From: Saccharopolyspora dendranthemae
Lineage (GTDB): Bacteria; Actinomycetota; Actinomycetes; Mycobacteriales; Pseudonocardiaceae
Assembly (NCBI RefSeq): GCF_007829955.1
Contig: NZ_VIWX01000003.1
Coordinates: 124,001 to 188,000, forward strand
Length of the DNA: 64,000 nt
Reading direction: 5' to 3'
Numbering within the stretch: the first letter of the stretch is position 1; the number at the start of each line of letters is the position of its first letter. Below the pieces are notes generated by a model, which did not search any database, was not told the origin of the DNA, and saw nothing but the letters and a program-made list of their open reading frames with translations. A program made the position numbers and the translations under genes. This document shows, in pieces, positions 23,865 through 33,436 of the stretch.

Positions 23865-24622
23865 TCGACGCTGTTGGCAACCCCCAATCCCTGCTGGTGC
23901 TCGGCGGAACCTCGGACATCGCCCTGACCACCGCGAAGCAGTACGCGCAGACCCGCCCGCTGCGCGTCGTGCTGGCCGACCGGCCCGAGGAGTCCGAGCG
24001 GCTCGAAGCCGCCGCCGAAGAGCTGCGCAAGACCGGCAGCACGGTGTCGATCCTGCACTTCGACGCCCGCAAGCCGGAGACGCACTCCGAGGTCATCGAC
24101 AAGGCCTTCGCCGACGGAGACGTCGACGTCACCCTGATCGCCTTCGGCATCCAGGGCGACAACGAGAAGGGCTGGACGGACTTCGAGGCCGCCCGCGCCG
24201 TCGCCGACATCAACTACGTCGCCCCGGTGGGCCTGGGCGTGCTGCTGGCCAACAAGCTCAAGAAGCAGGGCCACGGCAGCATCGCGGTGATGGCCTCCCC
24301 GGCCGGCGAGCGCGCTCGCCGCTCGAACTTCGTCTACGGCTCCTCCAAGGGCGGCCTGGACATCTTCTACACGGGCCTCACCTACGCGCTCGAGGAGCAC
24401 GGCGTGAAGGTCACCGTGATCCGGCCGAACTTCGTGCACACGAAGCTGACCGCGGGCATGAAGCCGCCGCCCATGTCGCAGACCCCGGACCAGGTCGCCG
24501 CGTCGATCATCGACGGCGTCCGCAAGGGCAAGGCAGAGGTCTACGCGCCCGGCCAGATGCGCTGGGTCATGTTCGTGCTCAAGCACGTTCCGCGCTTCAT
24601 CTTCAAGAAGCTGCCGTTCTGA
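23861..24622 (+). CDS. dprE2: Decaprenylphosphoryl-2-keto-ribose reductase DprE2
   Basis: The 253-residue short-chain dehydrogenase has the NAD(P)-binding [10 protein letters not shown] (12-21), a catalytic Ser near 146 (AVMASPAG), and Tyr159-x-x-x-Lys163 (YGSSKGG). The C-terminus [22 protein letters not shown] is basic/hydrophobic and probably membrane-associated, as in Rv3791. It completes the epimerisation to decaprenyl-phosphoarabinose with DprE1. The GTG start overlaps the dprE1 stop (GTGA). A terminator follows 21 bases after the stop. Confidence 0.95.
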   Translation: MIDAVGNPQSLLVLGGTSDIALTTAKQYAQTRPLRVVLADRPEESERLEAAAEELRKTGSTVSILHFDARKPETHSEVIDKAFADGDVDVTLIAFGIQGDNEKGWTDFEAARAVADINYVAPVGLGVLLANKLKKQGHGSIAVMASPAGERARRSNFVYGSSKGGLDIFYTGLTYALEEHGVKVTVIRPNFVHTKLTAGMKPPPMSQTPDQVAASIIDGVRKGKAEVYAPGQMRWVMFVLKHVPRFIFKKLPF

Positions 24623-24643
24623 TCGAACCGGCTTCGGCCGAAC

Positions 24644-24672
24644 GGGGCCGTCGGGTGAATCCCGGCGGCCCC
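24644..24672 (+). terminator. Terminator of the dprE1-dprE2 operon
   Basis: GGGGCCGTCGGG (24644-24655) pairs with 24661-24672 around the loop TGAAT. TTTCGCTTTT follows. Confidence 0.85.
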
Positions 24673-25117
24673 TTTCGCTTTTCCCGGGTTGACCGGCCCT
24701 CGGGACGAGGTCCAGAATTCGAGTCCTGCCGTCCGGTTTGTCCAGACCACTGATGAGAATTCTCGATCGGGACAAAATGTCCTGCGCGACGGGCAACGTT
24801 TCACCCTCGCGAAACGATCTGTAACAGTGCGGGTGTTGCGGCACCCGCTCCCAGCTTCCGGAGCGCGGCGCGCATCAGGAAGCGCGGATGCCCGGAGAAG
24901 TGGGGTTCACCAGGCATCCGCGTCCGTGGGTCCTCCGCCTGCCATCAATTCCGGGGGACCCACGGAACGTCCGCGAGCGGACGCCCTTCCGACGTCCCGG
25001 ACGGTTCCCGGGTTTCTCTCCAACGTCGAATCGGCCCCGGAGAAACGATTTTCGCCCGTTCGGCCTATCAAGGACGAATTGTTCGCGGACTGCGTGTGGA
25101 CGCCTGGACACCCCCAG
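24673..25117. other. Non-coding stretch with one hairpin, function unknown
   Basis: No frame here looks like a protein. Bases 24700-24860 are less GC-rich than the neighbours, with GAATTC twice (24715 and 24751). A hairpin with 13-base arms (CCGTGGGTCCTCC at 24924-24936 and its complement at 24953-24965, one G-T pair) encloses a 16-base loop. It could be a 5' leader or small RNA, but nothing identifies it. Confidence 0.4.
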
Positions 25118-25123
25118 TAACCT
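25118..25123 (+). promoter_or_regulatory. -10 box for the methyltransferase gene (leaderless start)
   Basis: TAACCT ends 8 bases before GTG 25132. No ribosome binding site is present. Confidence 0.45.
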
Positions 25124-25131
25124 GATCTTTC

Positions 25132-25956
25132 GTGGACGACTTCGAGACGGCCATCGCCGAGTACTACCGGCTGGGCCCGGAGCGGGATCGCCTCAGCACC
25201 TGGGGGTATCTGGAAGCACTGCGGACCGCCGAACTGCTGGGCCGATACCTGCCGCCCGCGCCGGGCGTCGTCTACGACGTCGGCGGCGCCGAGGGCGCCT
25301 ACGCCCTGCCGCTGGCCCGCGACGGCTACGAGGTGCACCTGGTCGACGCGTGGGGACCGCACGTGACGGCCGCGGCCGAGGCCTCGGCCGCGCAGCCCGC
25401 CGCCCCGCTGGCCGGCTGCACCGTCGGCGACGCCCGGGACCTGTCCTTCGACGACGGCACCGCCGACGCGGTGCTGCTGCTCGGCCCCCTCTACCACCTG
25501 CTGGAACGCGCCGACCGGCTGCGCGCGCTGCGCGAGGCGCACCGGGTGCTCAAACCCGGCGGCGTGCTGCTGGCGGCCGCGGTGTCGCGCTACGCCTCCA
25601 CCTTCGACGGGGTGGCGATGGGCGACATCGTCAACCCCGACTTCCAGGAGCTCGTGGAGGGCGCGCTGCGCGACGGCCTGCACCGCAACACCAAGCCCGA
25701 CGAGTTCCCGCGCTGGTTCACGCTCACCTACTTCCACCGGCCCGCCGACCTGCGCGACGAGGTCGCCGACGCGGGTTTCCGGGCGATCGAGCTGGTGGGC
25801 GTGGAGAGCGTCGCGGCGTGGGCCGCCGACACCCGCCGGCTGGCCGAGCCGGAGTACCGCGACGCGACGCTGCGCGCGATCCGCCGCGTCGAGTCGGCCC
25901 CGGAGCTGCTGGGCGCGAGCCCGCATCTCATGGCGGTCGCACGCAGGTCCCACTGA
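25132..25956 (+). CDS. Class I SAM-dependent methyltransferase
   Basis: The 274-residue enzyme has motif I VVYDVGGAEGAYALPLARDGYEVHLVDAW (about 44-72), an acidic motif II (DARDLSFDDGTADAVLLLGPLYHL) and motif III VLKPGGVLLAAAVS. It has the size and sequence style of actinobacterial UbiE/Methyltransf_11 small-molecule methyltransferases. It sits between dprE2 and two emb genes but there is no direct evidence that it acts on cell-wall lipid or glycan. The substrate is unknown. Confidence 0.85.
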   Translation: MDDFETAIAEYYRLGPERDRLSTWGYLEALRTAELLGRYLPPAPGVVYDVGGAEGAYALPLARDGYEVHLVDAWGPHVTAAAEASAAQPAAPLAGCTVGDARDLSFDDGTADAVLLLGPLYHLLERADRLRALREAHRVLKPGGVLLAAAVSRYASTFDGVAMGDIVNPDFQELVEGALRDGLHRNTKPDEFPRWFTLTYFHRPADLRDEVADAGFRAIELVGVESVAAWAADTRRLAEPEYRDATLRAIRRVESAPELLGASPHLMAVARRSH

Positions 25957-26082
25957 CATCTCTTCCCGATCTCTCCGGCGTGTCGGGCAACCCCCGGTGC
26001 TGTGCCGCTCGTGAAACTGCATGAGACTCAAGGCAGTTCCCGCACCGGCATCGGCACCACCACCCCCGGGAGAACGAGCAGG

Positions 26083-29000
26083 GTGAAGTACCTGACGAGC
26101 ACGGCACCGGTCGAACCAGCCGCAGAACCGCACGTCGAGGAAGAGCCTCGGCGATCGGCGCTGGGCAGGTGGCTGGCGCACGTGATCGCGCTGTGCCTGG
26201 GTGTCGCCGGGTTGTGCTGCGCGGTCGCGCTGCCGCTGGCTCCGGTGCTGGTCGACCGCACCGAGGTGCACTGGCCGGCGGTGACGGACGAGAACCCCAC
26301 GACGACGGCGTTCCTCACGCCCTACCGGCCCGCGGAGTTCACCGCGACCGCGCCCTGCGCCACGATGCGCGCCGCGCAAGCGCGGTCCGAACCGACCACG
26401 GTGCTGAGCACGCTGCCACCGGGCAGCGACCGCGAGGGCCTGACGCTGTCCACTCAGGACGGGAAACCCCGGTTGCTGCTGGGCGAGCGCGAGATCGAGC
26501 TGCCCGCCGGTTCCTGCGGCCTGACCGTGCGCGGGGACGGCGCCGGCTCGGTCGTCGAACCCGCCGGACGTGCGCCGATCGCGCTGCCCGGTGTACCGGC
26601 ACCGGAGGTGTTCACCTTCGCCACCGCGCTGGAACCCGAGCAGCTGCGCGGGCTCTCGGTCACCGCGCGGACCTACGCGTGGGGTGACACGTCGCCCACC
26701 GAGACCAAGGACGGCTTGATCGAGTCGGCTCTGCTGCTCGCGGTGTGCTCGCTGCTGCTGCTGTTCGCGCACACCCCTCCGGTGCTGCGCGGACTCCGGC
26801 CGCACCCGCTGCTGTGGCCGGTGGACGCCGGAGTGGCCGCGGTGATCTGGACCTGGCTGTTCATCGGACCGCTCACCGACGACGACGGCTTCGCGATGAT
26901 GACCGTCCGCAACTACGCCGAGACCGGCGACATCGGCAACTACTACCGGTGGTTCAACGCCTCCGAAGCCCCCTTCACCCTCGTGCAGCACTTCATGCGC
27001 TGGTGGTCGGCCGACGGCCTGGAACCGTTCTGGCTGCGGATGCCCAGCGCCGCGGCCGGTCTGCTGCTCTGGCTGGTGATCAGCCGCGGCATCGTGGCCC
27101 CGATCTGCCAGGGCAGCAGGCGACTTCCGGTGCACCTGGTCACCGCGGTGCTCTTCCTGGCCTGCTGGCTGCCCTACGGCCTGGGCATCCGCCCGGAACC
27201 GTTCCTCGCGCTGGGCACGTCGATCCTGGTCGCGGCGTTGCTGCGGGCCTCGCGCAGCAGCGCGCCGTTCGGCTGGCTGGGCATCGCGGCGCTCGCGTGC
27301 GGGCTGACCGCGGCGATCACCCCGACCGGCGTCAGCGCGGCCCTGGTGGTGCTGGTGTTCGCGCCCCGGATCTGGACCCTGCTGATGCGTCGGGGCGCGC
27401 TGCCGCGCTGGGCGCTGGTCCCGACCCGCGTCGCGCTGCTGGCGAGCCTGGGTTCGGTCGGACTGGTCGCGATGTTCGCCGACTCGTCCTTCAACGGCGT
27501 GCTCCGCGCGACCGAGGTGCACGACGAGTTCGGCCCGAGCCTCGGCTGGTACCAGGAGATCGACCGCTACGCGAAGCTGCTGGGCACCACTATGTGGGGC
27601 TCGGCAGGCAAGCGCATGGTCGTGTTCCTGGTGATCACGGCAGTTCTGATCGCCGCGGCGTGCGCGATGCGGCGGCTGCACAGGACCACCGCCATGACCG
27701 ACCTGCCGGTGCTGCTGGGCTCGGTGGCGGCCGTCCTGGCGGCGCTGTGGCTGACGCCGTCGAAGTGGACGCACCACTTCGGCGCGCTGATCGGGCTCGG
27801 CCCCGCGCTGGTGGCGGTGACGGTCGTGCTGCTGGTTCGCGTCGGCGCGCTCGCCGACGGACAGCGGGAATCCCGGCTGCTGGGCGTGTTCGGGACGCTG
27901 GCCGCCTCCGTCGCCGCCGGCCTGGCGTTCCTGGGCCCGAACGCGTGGCCGTGGCAGTCGAACCTGGCGATGCCGTGGGCGGACACCCCGGTGCGCCCGG
28001 ACGTCCCGCTGGACAGCCCGGTGCTGTGGATGCTCCTGGGCGCGGTTGCCGGGCTGGTGACGCTGATCGGCCTGCTGATCCGGATGCGGCTGCGCTCCCG
28101 CGCCCTCGGCGGTCTGATGTGGACGATCGCCCCCGCCTCCGTGCTGACCGGGTCCGCGCTGGCGATGGCGCTGGTGCTGCTGGGCTCGTTCCTGTCGGTG
28201 CCGGAGACGATGGGCGACCGGTTCTCGGTGGCGCGGATGAACCGGCTCAGCCACGAGGCGTCCAGCTGCGGGCTGGAGGACGAGGTCCAGGCCCTGCCGA
28301 TCGCGGAGTCCCTCACACCGCTCGACTCCGACGACACCGGGGAGCTGGAGGGATTCGTCGCGGGCGGAGCTCCGCCGCAGGAACCGGACCTCCGGCTGGA
28401 GAACCCCGGTGAGCCGCTGCGACGACCGGAGCCGGTCGATCCCGAGGCGCCCCGCGCGGACGAGCCCGTCGCGCGGCAGGCGAGCGAGTTCGCCTGGACC
28501 AGCCAGGACGGCGGTCCGCAGAACACCGGCACGCTGATCGCCCCGTGGTTCGGCCTGCCGGAGCTGGACGCGCAGCAGACCCTGTCGCTGTGGGTGTCCG
28601 GCCGTCCCGAGCAGGGCAACTCGTTGACCTTGGAGTTCGCGGCCGGGAAACGTCCGCTGGGCCGCGTGGAACTCCGCGACCCGCCGCCCGCCGACCTGCC
28701 CTACGAGGACCCGAGGCACGGCCGCGACGTGGACTGGCGCGACTTCACCGCCTGGCGCTCGATGACCGTCGAACCCGGCGACATCCCGGCCGGTGCCGAC
28801 CGGGTCCGCGTGCTCGCCACCGACCGCAGCACCGACGCGCAAGGCTGGCTGAGCGTCAGCGGCCCGGTCGTGCGCGACGTGGTCGGGGTGAGGCAGGCGC
28901 TGGATTCGCAGGGGCCGCTGCTGATCGACTGGCCGATGAGCTTCCTGTTCCCCTGCCGCACCGACTACCCGCGGGTCGGCCACGGCATCGCGGCGAGCCC

Positions 29001-29259
29001 GCGGATGCTGATCACGCCCCCGGAGGGCGAGTACTCGATGGGCTACGACGCCAACCTCGGCGGCGTGTTCGCCGGAGTGCCCGCGCTCACGGAACGCATG
29101 GAGCTGCCCACCCGCCTGCGCGGGACGCCGGGCTACGACTGGGGTCACCTGCTCGTGGTCCGCTACGAACGTGAACGCGATTCCTACACGACGACTCGCC
29201 AGCGGGAACGCATCGGCGGCGCCGAGGGGGACGGCGCGTACCCGTTCGAGCAGGAGTGA
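26083..29259 (+). CDS. Arabinosyltransferase, EmbA/B/C family (copy 2)
   Basis: The 1058-residue GT-C protein has about 13 membrane helices. The catalytic loop carries Asp266-Asp268 (LTDDDGFAMMTVRNYAETGDIGNYYRWFNASEAPF), then LTPSKWTHHFGALIG, and a C-terminal carbohydrate-binding domain with WFGLPELDAQQ and GWLSVSGPVV. Its closest relative in the window is the next gene, which shares GDIGNYYRW and NASEAPFTLVQ, so these two form a pair distinct from copy 1. I chose GTG 26083, with GGGAG about 10 bases upstream; in-frame starts at 26002 and 26011 add up to 27 residues without Emb character. It uses decaprenyl-phosphoarabinose outside the membrane. Confidence 0.88.
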   Translation: MKYLTSTAPVEPAAEPHVEEEPRRSALGRWLAHVIALCLGVAGLCCAVALPLAPVLVDRTEVHWPAVTDENPTTTAFLTPYRPAEFTATAPCATMRAAQARSEPTTVLSTLPPGSDREGLTLSTQDGKPRLLLGEREIELPAGSCGLTVRGDGAGSVVEPAGRAPIALPGVPAPEVFTFATALEPEQLRGLSVTARTYAWGDTSPTETKDGLIESALLLAVCSLLLLFAHTPPVLRGLRPHPLLWPVDAGVAAVIWTWLFIGPLTDDDGFAMMTVRNYAETGDIGNYYRWFNASEAPFTLVQHFMRWWSADGLEPFWLRMPSAAAGLLLWLVISRGIVAPICQGSRRLPVHLVTAVLFLACWLPYGLGIRPEPFLALGTSILVAALLRASRSSAPFGWLGIAALACGLTAAITPTGVSAALVVLVFAPRIWTLLMRRGALPRWALVPTRVALLASLGSVGLVAMFADSSFNGVLRATEVHDEFGPSLGWYQEIDRYAKLLGTTMWGSAGKRMVVFLVITAVLIAAACAMRRLHRTTAMTDLPVLLGSVAAVLAALWLTPSKWTHHFGALIGLGPALVAVTVVLLVRVGALADGQRESRLLGVFGTLAASVAAGLAFLGPNAWPWQSNLAMPWADTPVRPDVPLDSPVLWMLLGAVAGLVTLIGLLIRMRLRSRALGGLMWTIAPASVLTGSALAMALVLLGSFLSVPETMGDRFSVARMNRLSHEASSCGLEDEVQALPIAESLTPLDSDDTGELEGFVAGGAPPQEPDLRLENPGEPLRRPEPVDPEAPRADEPVARQASEFAWTSQDGGPQNTGTLIAPWFGLPELDAQQTLSLWVSGRPEQGNSLTLEFAAGKRPLGRVELRDPPPADLPYEDPRHGRDVDWRDFTAWRSMTVEPGDIPAGADRVRVLATDRSTDAQGWLSVSGPVVRDVVGVRQALDSQGPLLIDWPMSFLFPCRTDYPRVGHGIAASPRMLITPPEGEYSMGYDANLGGVFAGVPALTERMELPTRLRGTPGYDWGHLLVVRYERERDSYTTTRQRERIGGAEGDGAYPFEQE

Positions 29260-29354
29260 TCGTTTGTGCGAACCGCCGCTCGATGACCGAAACTGATTTT
29301 CCCGGGACCGATGTGTGCGGATGACCTGCTGAGGATCGCTGAACTGGGGGAACG

Positions 29355-32300
29355 TTGCTGGACGGGATGGAGCGAACCGCGGACGCCCCTCCGCCGATGC
29401 CCGCCGCACCCCGCCCCCGCCGGCGCGTCGCGAGCGCCCTCGGCCTGATCCTCGGCGTTCTCGCCGTGCTGGCGGCCATCGCCGTCCCGTTCGCCCCGGT
29501 CGTCGGCGACCGGGTCACGGTCACCTGGCCGATGGCCGGTCAGCCGCCGGAGAGCACGCTCGCGTTCGTCGTGCCCTACCACCCGGACCAGGTGCACGTC
29601 CGAGTTCCGTGCGAGGTCGTCCGAGCAGGTCAGGAACGTGGCGAGTCGACGACCCTGGTGTCGTCCCGACCTCCCGGCCAGCCCACCGAGGGGTTCGCGA
29701 TCACCACCGCCCAGGACCACGTGATCGCCCTGGTCGCGGGCCGGGAGGCGTTGCGCGCGCCGATCGGCGAGGCCTGCGACGTGTCCATCGACGGCGGGCC
29801 GTCCAGCACGACCGCGCGCATCGGCGACCGGACCGCCTCGGTTCCGGCCGGGATCCGCGACATCGTCGCGTTCACCACCGACCTCTCCCCCGACCAGGCC
29901 ACCGGAACCCAGGTCGAGGTGGTCACCGCCAACTGGTTCGAAACCTCGCCCGCGCAGGCGAAACTCCTGCTCATCGCCGTCCAGGTGGTGCTGGTGGCAG
30001 CGGGTTTCGCGATCCTGGCGGTGCTGGACCGACGACGCCGCAGGGACATCGAGCGCCCGGTCCAGCGCCCCCTGCACCGCCTGCTCGGCTACGGCATCGA
30101 CCTCGGCCTGGTGGCGGTCCTGGCCGGCTGGTGGCTGGTGGGCCCGAACGGTCCCGACGACTCGTTCGCCTCGGTGACCGCGCAGAACGGGCTGCGCACC
30201 GGCGACATCGGCAACTACTACCGCTGGGAGAACGCCTCCGAGGCGCCCTTCACGCTGGTCCAGCAGATGCTGATGCACGTCGCCGACTGGAACCAGAACC
30301 CGCTGGCCATGCGCATTCCCAGCATCCTGGCCGCGCTGGTGACCTGGCTGGTGCTCAGCCGGGGCGTGCTCGGCGCGGCCATGCCCGGCCAGCACCACCG
30401 GCCGCTGGTCCGCGCGCTGGCCGCGCTGGCTTTCCTGTCCTGGTGGTTGCCGTTCGGGATGGGCGTGCGGCCGGAGGCGTTCGAAGCGCTGGGGCTCACC
30501 GTCGTGCTGGCCGTCGTGCTGCAGGCCGCGCGCACCGAGCGGCGGGTGTGGCTCGGCGTCGCCGCCCTGGCCGCGGGGCTGTCGATCGCGATCAACCCGA
30601 TGGGCATCACCGCGATCGCCCCGTTCGTGGTGCTCGCGCCCCGTCTGTGGCGGATGGCCGGGGTCGGGGTGGCCGCGCTGCTGGCCGGGATCGCCTCGTT
30701 CGGCCTGGTGGTGATGTTCGCCGACCAGTCCCTGTTCGGCGCGGCGAAGGCCACCGACCTGCACGGCTACTACGGACCCGACGTGCCGTGGTTCCAGGAG
30801 GTGACGCGCTGGCAGTACCTGCTGGGCTTCGACCTCCAGGGCGACGTCGCCCGCCGCGCCGCCATCCTGCTCACCCTGGTCGTCGCGGCCTTCAGCGCCG
30901 CGATCCTGCTGCGCACCCACCGCGTGAACCGCGGGGATCACGGCGAGCAGGACCGCGGTCCGCTGGGCGGGGCGGGGTTGCGGTTCGCGCACGTGCCGGT
31001 GGCGTCGTTGCTGATCAGCATGGCTCTGATGACGCTGACGCCGTCGAAGTGGACGCACTACTTCGGCGCGCTCGCCGGCGTGGGAGCCGCTACTCTGACC
31101 GCGGGCGCGGTGCTGATCGGCGTCGCCGCTGTCACCGCGAGCCGGGACCGAGCGGTGCTCGTCGCCGGACTGGTGGGAACCGTGCTCGCCGTCGGTGCGG
31201 CGGCGCTGGTGTTCTCCGGCAAGAACAACTGGTTCCTGCACTCGCAGTACGGGGTGCTCTGGGGCGAGAGCCCGGTCCGGCCGCTGAACAACCCGCTGAG
31301 CTGGCTGCTCATCGCCGGGCTGCTGGTGGCCGCGTCCGCGCTGGCCGGGAAGGGCGACGACCGAGTGCGACGCGCGCTGATCCGCGCGCCGATGCTGGTC
31401 TGCGTCACGGCGATGGGGGTGGCGGTGACGGTCGTGCTGGGTTCCTTCGCGGTCGCTCCGATCCGGCAGGGCGACGCCTACTCCATCGGCGGGCAGGGCA
31501 TCGCCGCAGCGCGCGGTGGGAGTTGCGGCATCGCCGACAAGATCGTGGTCACCCCGGACCTGCGCCCGCTGCCCGGCGGCGACGGCGCCGAGATGGCCGG
31601 GTTCACCGAAGGAACCGGTTTCGCACCGGATTTCACCCCGCCCGAGAACGTCCCCGTGTGGGGAAGCCTGACCGGCGGGCAGATCAACACGGGGACGCTG
31701 ACCACGGGCTGGTTCCCGCTGCCCGCGCTCGCCCCCGACCAGGAGCTCGCCTTCGGAGTGGCCGGGCGCAGCGGCGACGGGAACCGGGTCGCGCTGGAGT
31801 TCTCCGGTCCCGGCGGTACCCGGGAGGTCGTGCTGGACGACACCTGGATGGACGCCGACGAGCGCGAGACCTACCCGACCGACCACGTCATCGAGGACGA
31901 GCCGCAGGACCACCCGGGCTGGCGGGACATGCACCTGTCCCCCGCGCAGATCCCCGCGGGCGCCGAGCAGGTCCGCATCACCGCGACCGACGGCACGACC
32001 GATCCGGCCGGCTGGCTCGCGGTCAGCGGCCCTCGGCTCCGGCAGGTCATCCCGCTGACCGAGTACATGCAGGACCGGGCCCCGACCTACGTCGACTGGT
32101 CGATGACCTGGAACATGCCGTGCCTGCGGGATCTCCCGCAGGTCGGCGGTGGTCTCGTCGAAGCGCCCGCCTACCTGATCACGCCGCCCGGCTCGATGGG
32201 ATTCGGCGGTACCGCCGCGTTCGAGCGCGGGATCGGCGGGGCGTTCGCCGGGGTTCGCGACGTCGGTGCGCAGGAGGAGATCCCGACGAGGCTCAACGGT

Positions 32301-32423
32301 TACGAGAAAACACCCGAATATTCCGAGTGGGGCCACCTCATCCAGGTGCAATACCCCTACCCGGGCAACCGATTCGACGTCCACCGCGTTCAAGCTCCAC
32401 GGTGGGGTTGGCGAGGGGAGTGA
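29355..32423 (+). CDS. Arabinosyltransferase, EmbA/B/C family (copy 3)
   Basis: The 1022-residue protein has the Emb layout: helix 1 (ALGLILGVLAVLAAIAVPFAPVV), periplasmic domain, catalytic loop with Asp268-Asp269 (GPDDSFASVTAQNGLRTGDIGNYYRWENASEAPFTLVQ), LTPSKWTHYFG, and a C-terminal carbohydrate-binding domain with WFPLPALAPDQ and GWLAVSGPRL. The Asp pair is followed by Ser instead of the Gly seen in copies 1 and 2, and WF in the loop is WE. TTG 29355 follows GGGGG closely and is a possible start; ATG 29367 is the alternative. Its stop is next to the GT2 gene, so they form one operon. Confidence 0.88.
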   Translation: MLDGMERTADAPPPMPAAPRPRRRVASALGLILGVLAVLAAIAVPFAPVVGDRVTVTWPMAGQPPESTLAFVVPYHPDQVHVRVPCEVVRAGQERGESTTLVSSRPPGQPTEGFAITTAQDHVIALVAGREALRAPIGEACDVSIDGGPSSTTARIGDRTASVPAGIRDIVAFTTDLSPDQATGTQVEVVTANWFETSPAQAKLLLIAVQVVLVAAGFAILAVLDRRRRRDIERPVQRPLHRLLGYGIDLGLVAVLAGWWLVGPNGPDDSFASVTAQNGLRTGDIGNYYRWENASEAPFTLVQQMLMHVADWNQNPLAMRIPSILAALVTWLVLSRGVLGAAMPGQHHRPLVRALAALAFLSWWLPFGMGVRPEAFEALGLTVVLAVVLQAARTERRVWLGVAALAAGLSIAINPMGITAIAPFVVLAPRLWRMAGVGVAALLAGIASFGLVVMFADQSLFGAAKATDLHGYYGPDVPWFQEVTRWQYLLGFDLQGDVARRAAILLTLVVAAFSAAILLRTHRVNRGDHGEQDRGPLGGAGLRFAHVPVASLLISMALMTLTPSKWTHYFGALAGVGAATLTAGAVLIGVAAVTASRDRAVLVAGLVGTVLAVGAAALVFSGKNNWFLHSQYGVLWGESPVRPLNNPLSWLLIAGLLVAASALAGKGDDRVRRALIRAPMLVCVTAMGVAVTVVLGSFAVAPIRQGDAYSIGGQGIAAARGGSCGIADKIVVTPDLRPLPGGDGAEMAGFTEGTGFAPDFTPPENVPVWGSLTGGQINTGTLTTGWFPLPALAPDQELAFGVAGRSGDGNRVALEFSGPGGTREVVLDDTWMDADERETYPTDHVIEDEPQDHPGWRDMHLSPAQIPAGAEQVRITATDGTTDPAGWLAVSGPRLRQVIPLTEYMQDRAPTYVDWSMTWNMPCLRDLPQVGGGLVEAPAYLITPPGSMGFGGTAAFERGIGGAFAGVRDVGAQEEIPTRLNGYEKTPEYSEWGHLIQVQYPYPGNRFDVHRVQAPRWGWRGE

Positions 32424-32425
32424 CC

Positions 32426-33436
32426 ATGGCCGACACGATGCGCCACGAGGTCGGGATACCGGTACCGCAGCAGGCACGAACCTCCGATGCCGAGGCACCG
32501 CAACTGATCTCCTACGTGCTGCCGGTCTACAACGAGGCCGAGGGGATCAAGCACTTCCACACCGAGCTGACCTCCGCTGTCGCGCAGCGGCCCGAGTTCG
32601 ACTTCGAGTTCATCTACGTCAACGACGGTTCCGCCGACGGTTCGCTGCGCATCCTGCACGACGTGGCGAAGAACGACCCGCGAGTGCGGGTGATCGACTT
32701 CGCGCGCAACTTCGGCCACCAGATCGCCATCACCGCGGGCCTGGACTACGCCGCGGGCGAGGCGGTGATCGTGATGGACACCGATCTGCAGGACCCGCCG
32801 CGGGTGAGCCTGGAGATGATCGACGCCTGGCTGGCCGGCGCGGAGGTCGTGCAGGCCCGGCGGCGGACCCGGCGCGACACCCCGTTCAAGCGCGCCACCG
32901 CGCACGCCTACTACCGGGTGCTGCGCAGCTGCTCCGACGTCGACATCCCCGTCGACACGGGCGATTTCCGGCTGCTCAACCGACGTGCCGCCGAAGAGCT
33001 GCGCAGCTTCCGGGAACGCAGCCGGTTCATCCGCGGCATGGTCGCCTCGATGGGCTTCAACCAGCAGGAACTGCTCTTCGACCGGGACGAGCGGCTCGCG
33101 GGCGAGACCAAGTACCCGATGCGCAAGATGCTGCGGCTGGCCGCCGACGGCGTCACCGGGTTCTCCACCGCACCCCTCAAGCTGATCACCCGGATGGGGT
33201 TCGCGGCCCTCGCCCTGGCGTTTCTGGGGATCATCTACTCGGTAACGCTGCGGCTCTTCTTCCCCGAAGTCACCGTCTCGGGGTGGACGATGCTGATGGT
33301 CGTGATGCTGTTCCTCGGTGGGCTGCAGATGCTGTCGCTGGGAGTCATCGGCAGCTACATCGGCCGCATCTACAGCGAAGTGCAACAACGACCCCTCTAC
33401 ATCGTCCGGGATGTGATCCGGCATGACGAAGATTGA
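32426..33436 (+). CDS. GtrB/DPM1-like polyprenyl-phosphate glycosyltransferase (GT2)
   Basis: The 336-residue protein has an N-terminal GT2 domain with SYVLPVYNEAEGI, FIYVNDGSADGS, the metal site VMDTDLQDPP and DTGDFRLLNRRA. Two C-terminal membrane helices follow (about 252-272 and 283-308). This is the layout of GtrB, ArnC and bacterial dolichol-phosphate-mannose-synthase relatives, which load a sugar onto polyprenyl phosphate on the inner face. It overlaps the next gene (GtrA family) by 14 bases and follows emb copy 3 by 2 bases. The sugar is unknown. GTG 32420, overlapping the emb stop, is an alternative start. Confidence 0.9.
   Translation: MADTMRHEVGIPVPQQARTSDAEAPQLISYVLPVYNEAEGIKHFHTELTSAVAQRPEFDFEFIYVNDGSADGSLRILHDVAKNDPRVRVIDFARNFGHQIAITAGLDYAAGEAVIVMDTDLQDPPRVSLEMIDAWLAGAEVVQARRRTRRDTPFKRATAHAYYRVLRSCSDVDIPVDTGDFRLLNRRAAEELRSFRERSRFIRGMVASMGFNQQELLFDRDERLAGETKYPMRKMLRLAADGVTGFSTAPLKLITRMGFAALALAFLGIIYSVTLRLFFPEVTVSGWTMLMVVMLFLGGLQMLSLGVIGSYIGRIYSEVQQRPLYIVRDVIRHDED

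Noticed and set aside
24924..24965. Riboswitch upstream of the methyltransferase
   Set aside because: One simple hairpin without a conserved aptamer core, and the downstream gene appears to be leaderless.
24907..29409. A 1500-codon open frame on the minus strand across emb copy 2
   Set aside because: It is the antisense of a real Emb gene. The composition is Arg/Gln/Gly/Pro-rich low complexity, an effect of high GC at third positions, and no domain is visible.
29184..32498. A 1104-codon minus-strand frame across emb copy 3
   Set aside because: Same antisense artefact. Emb membrane helices and motifs are clear on the + strand.
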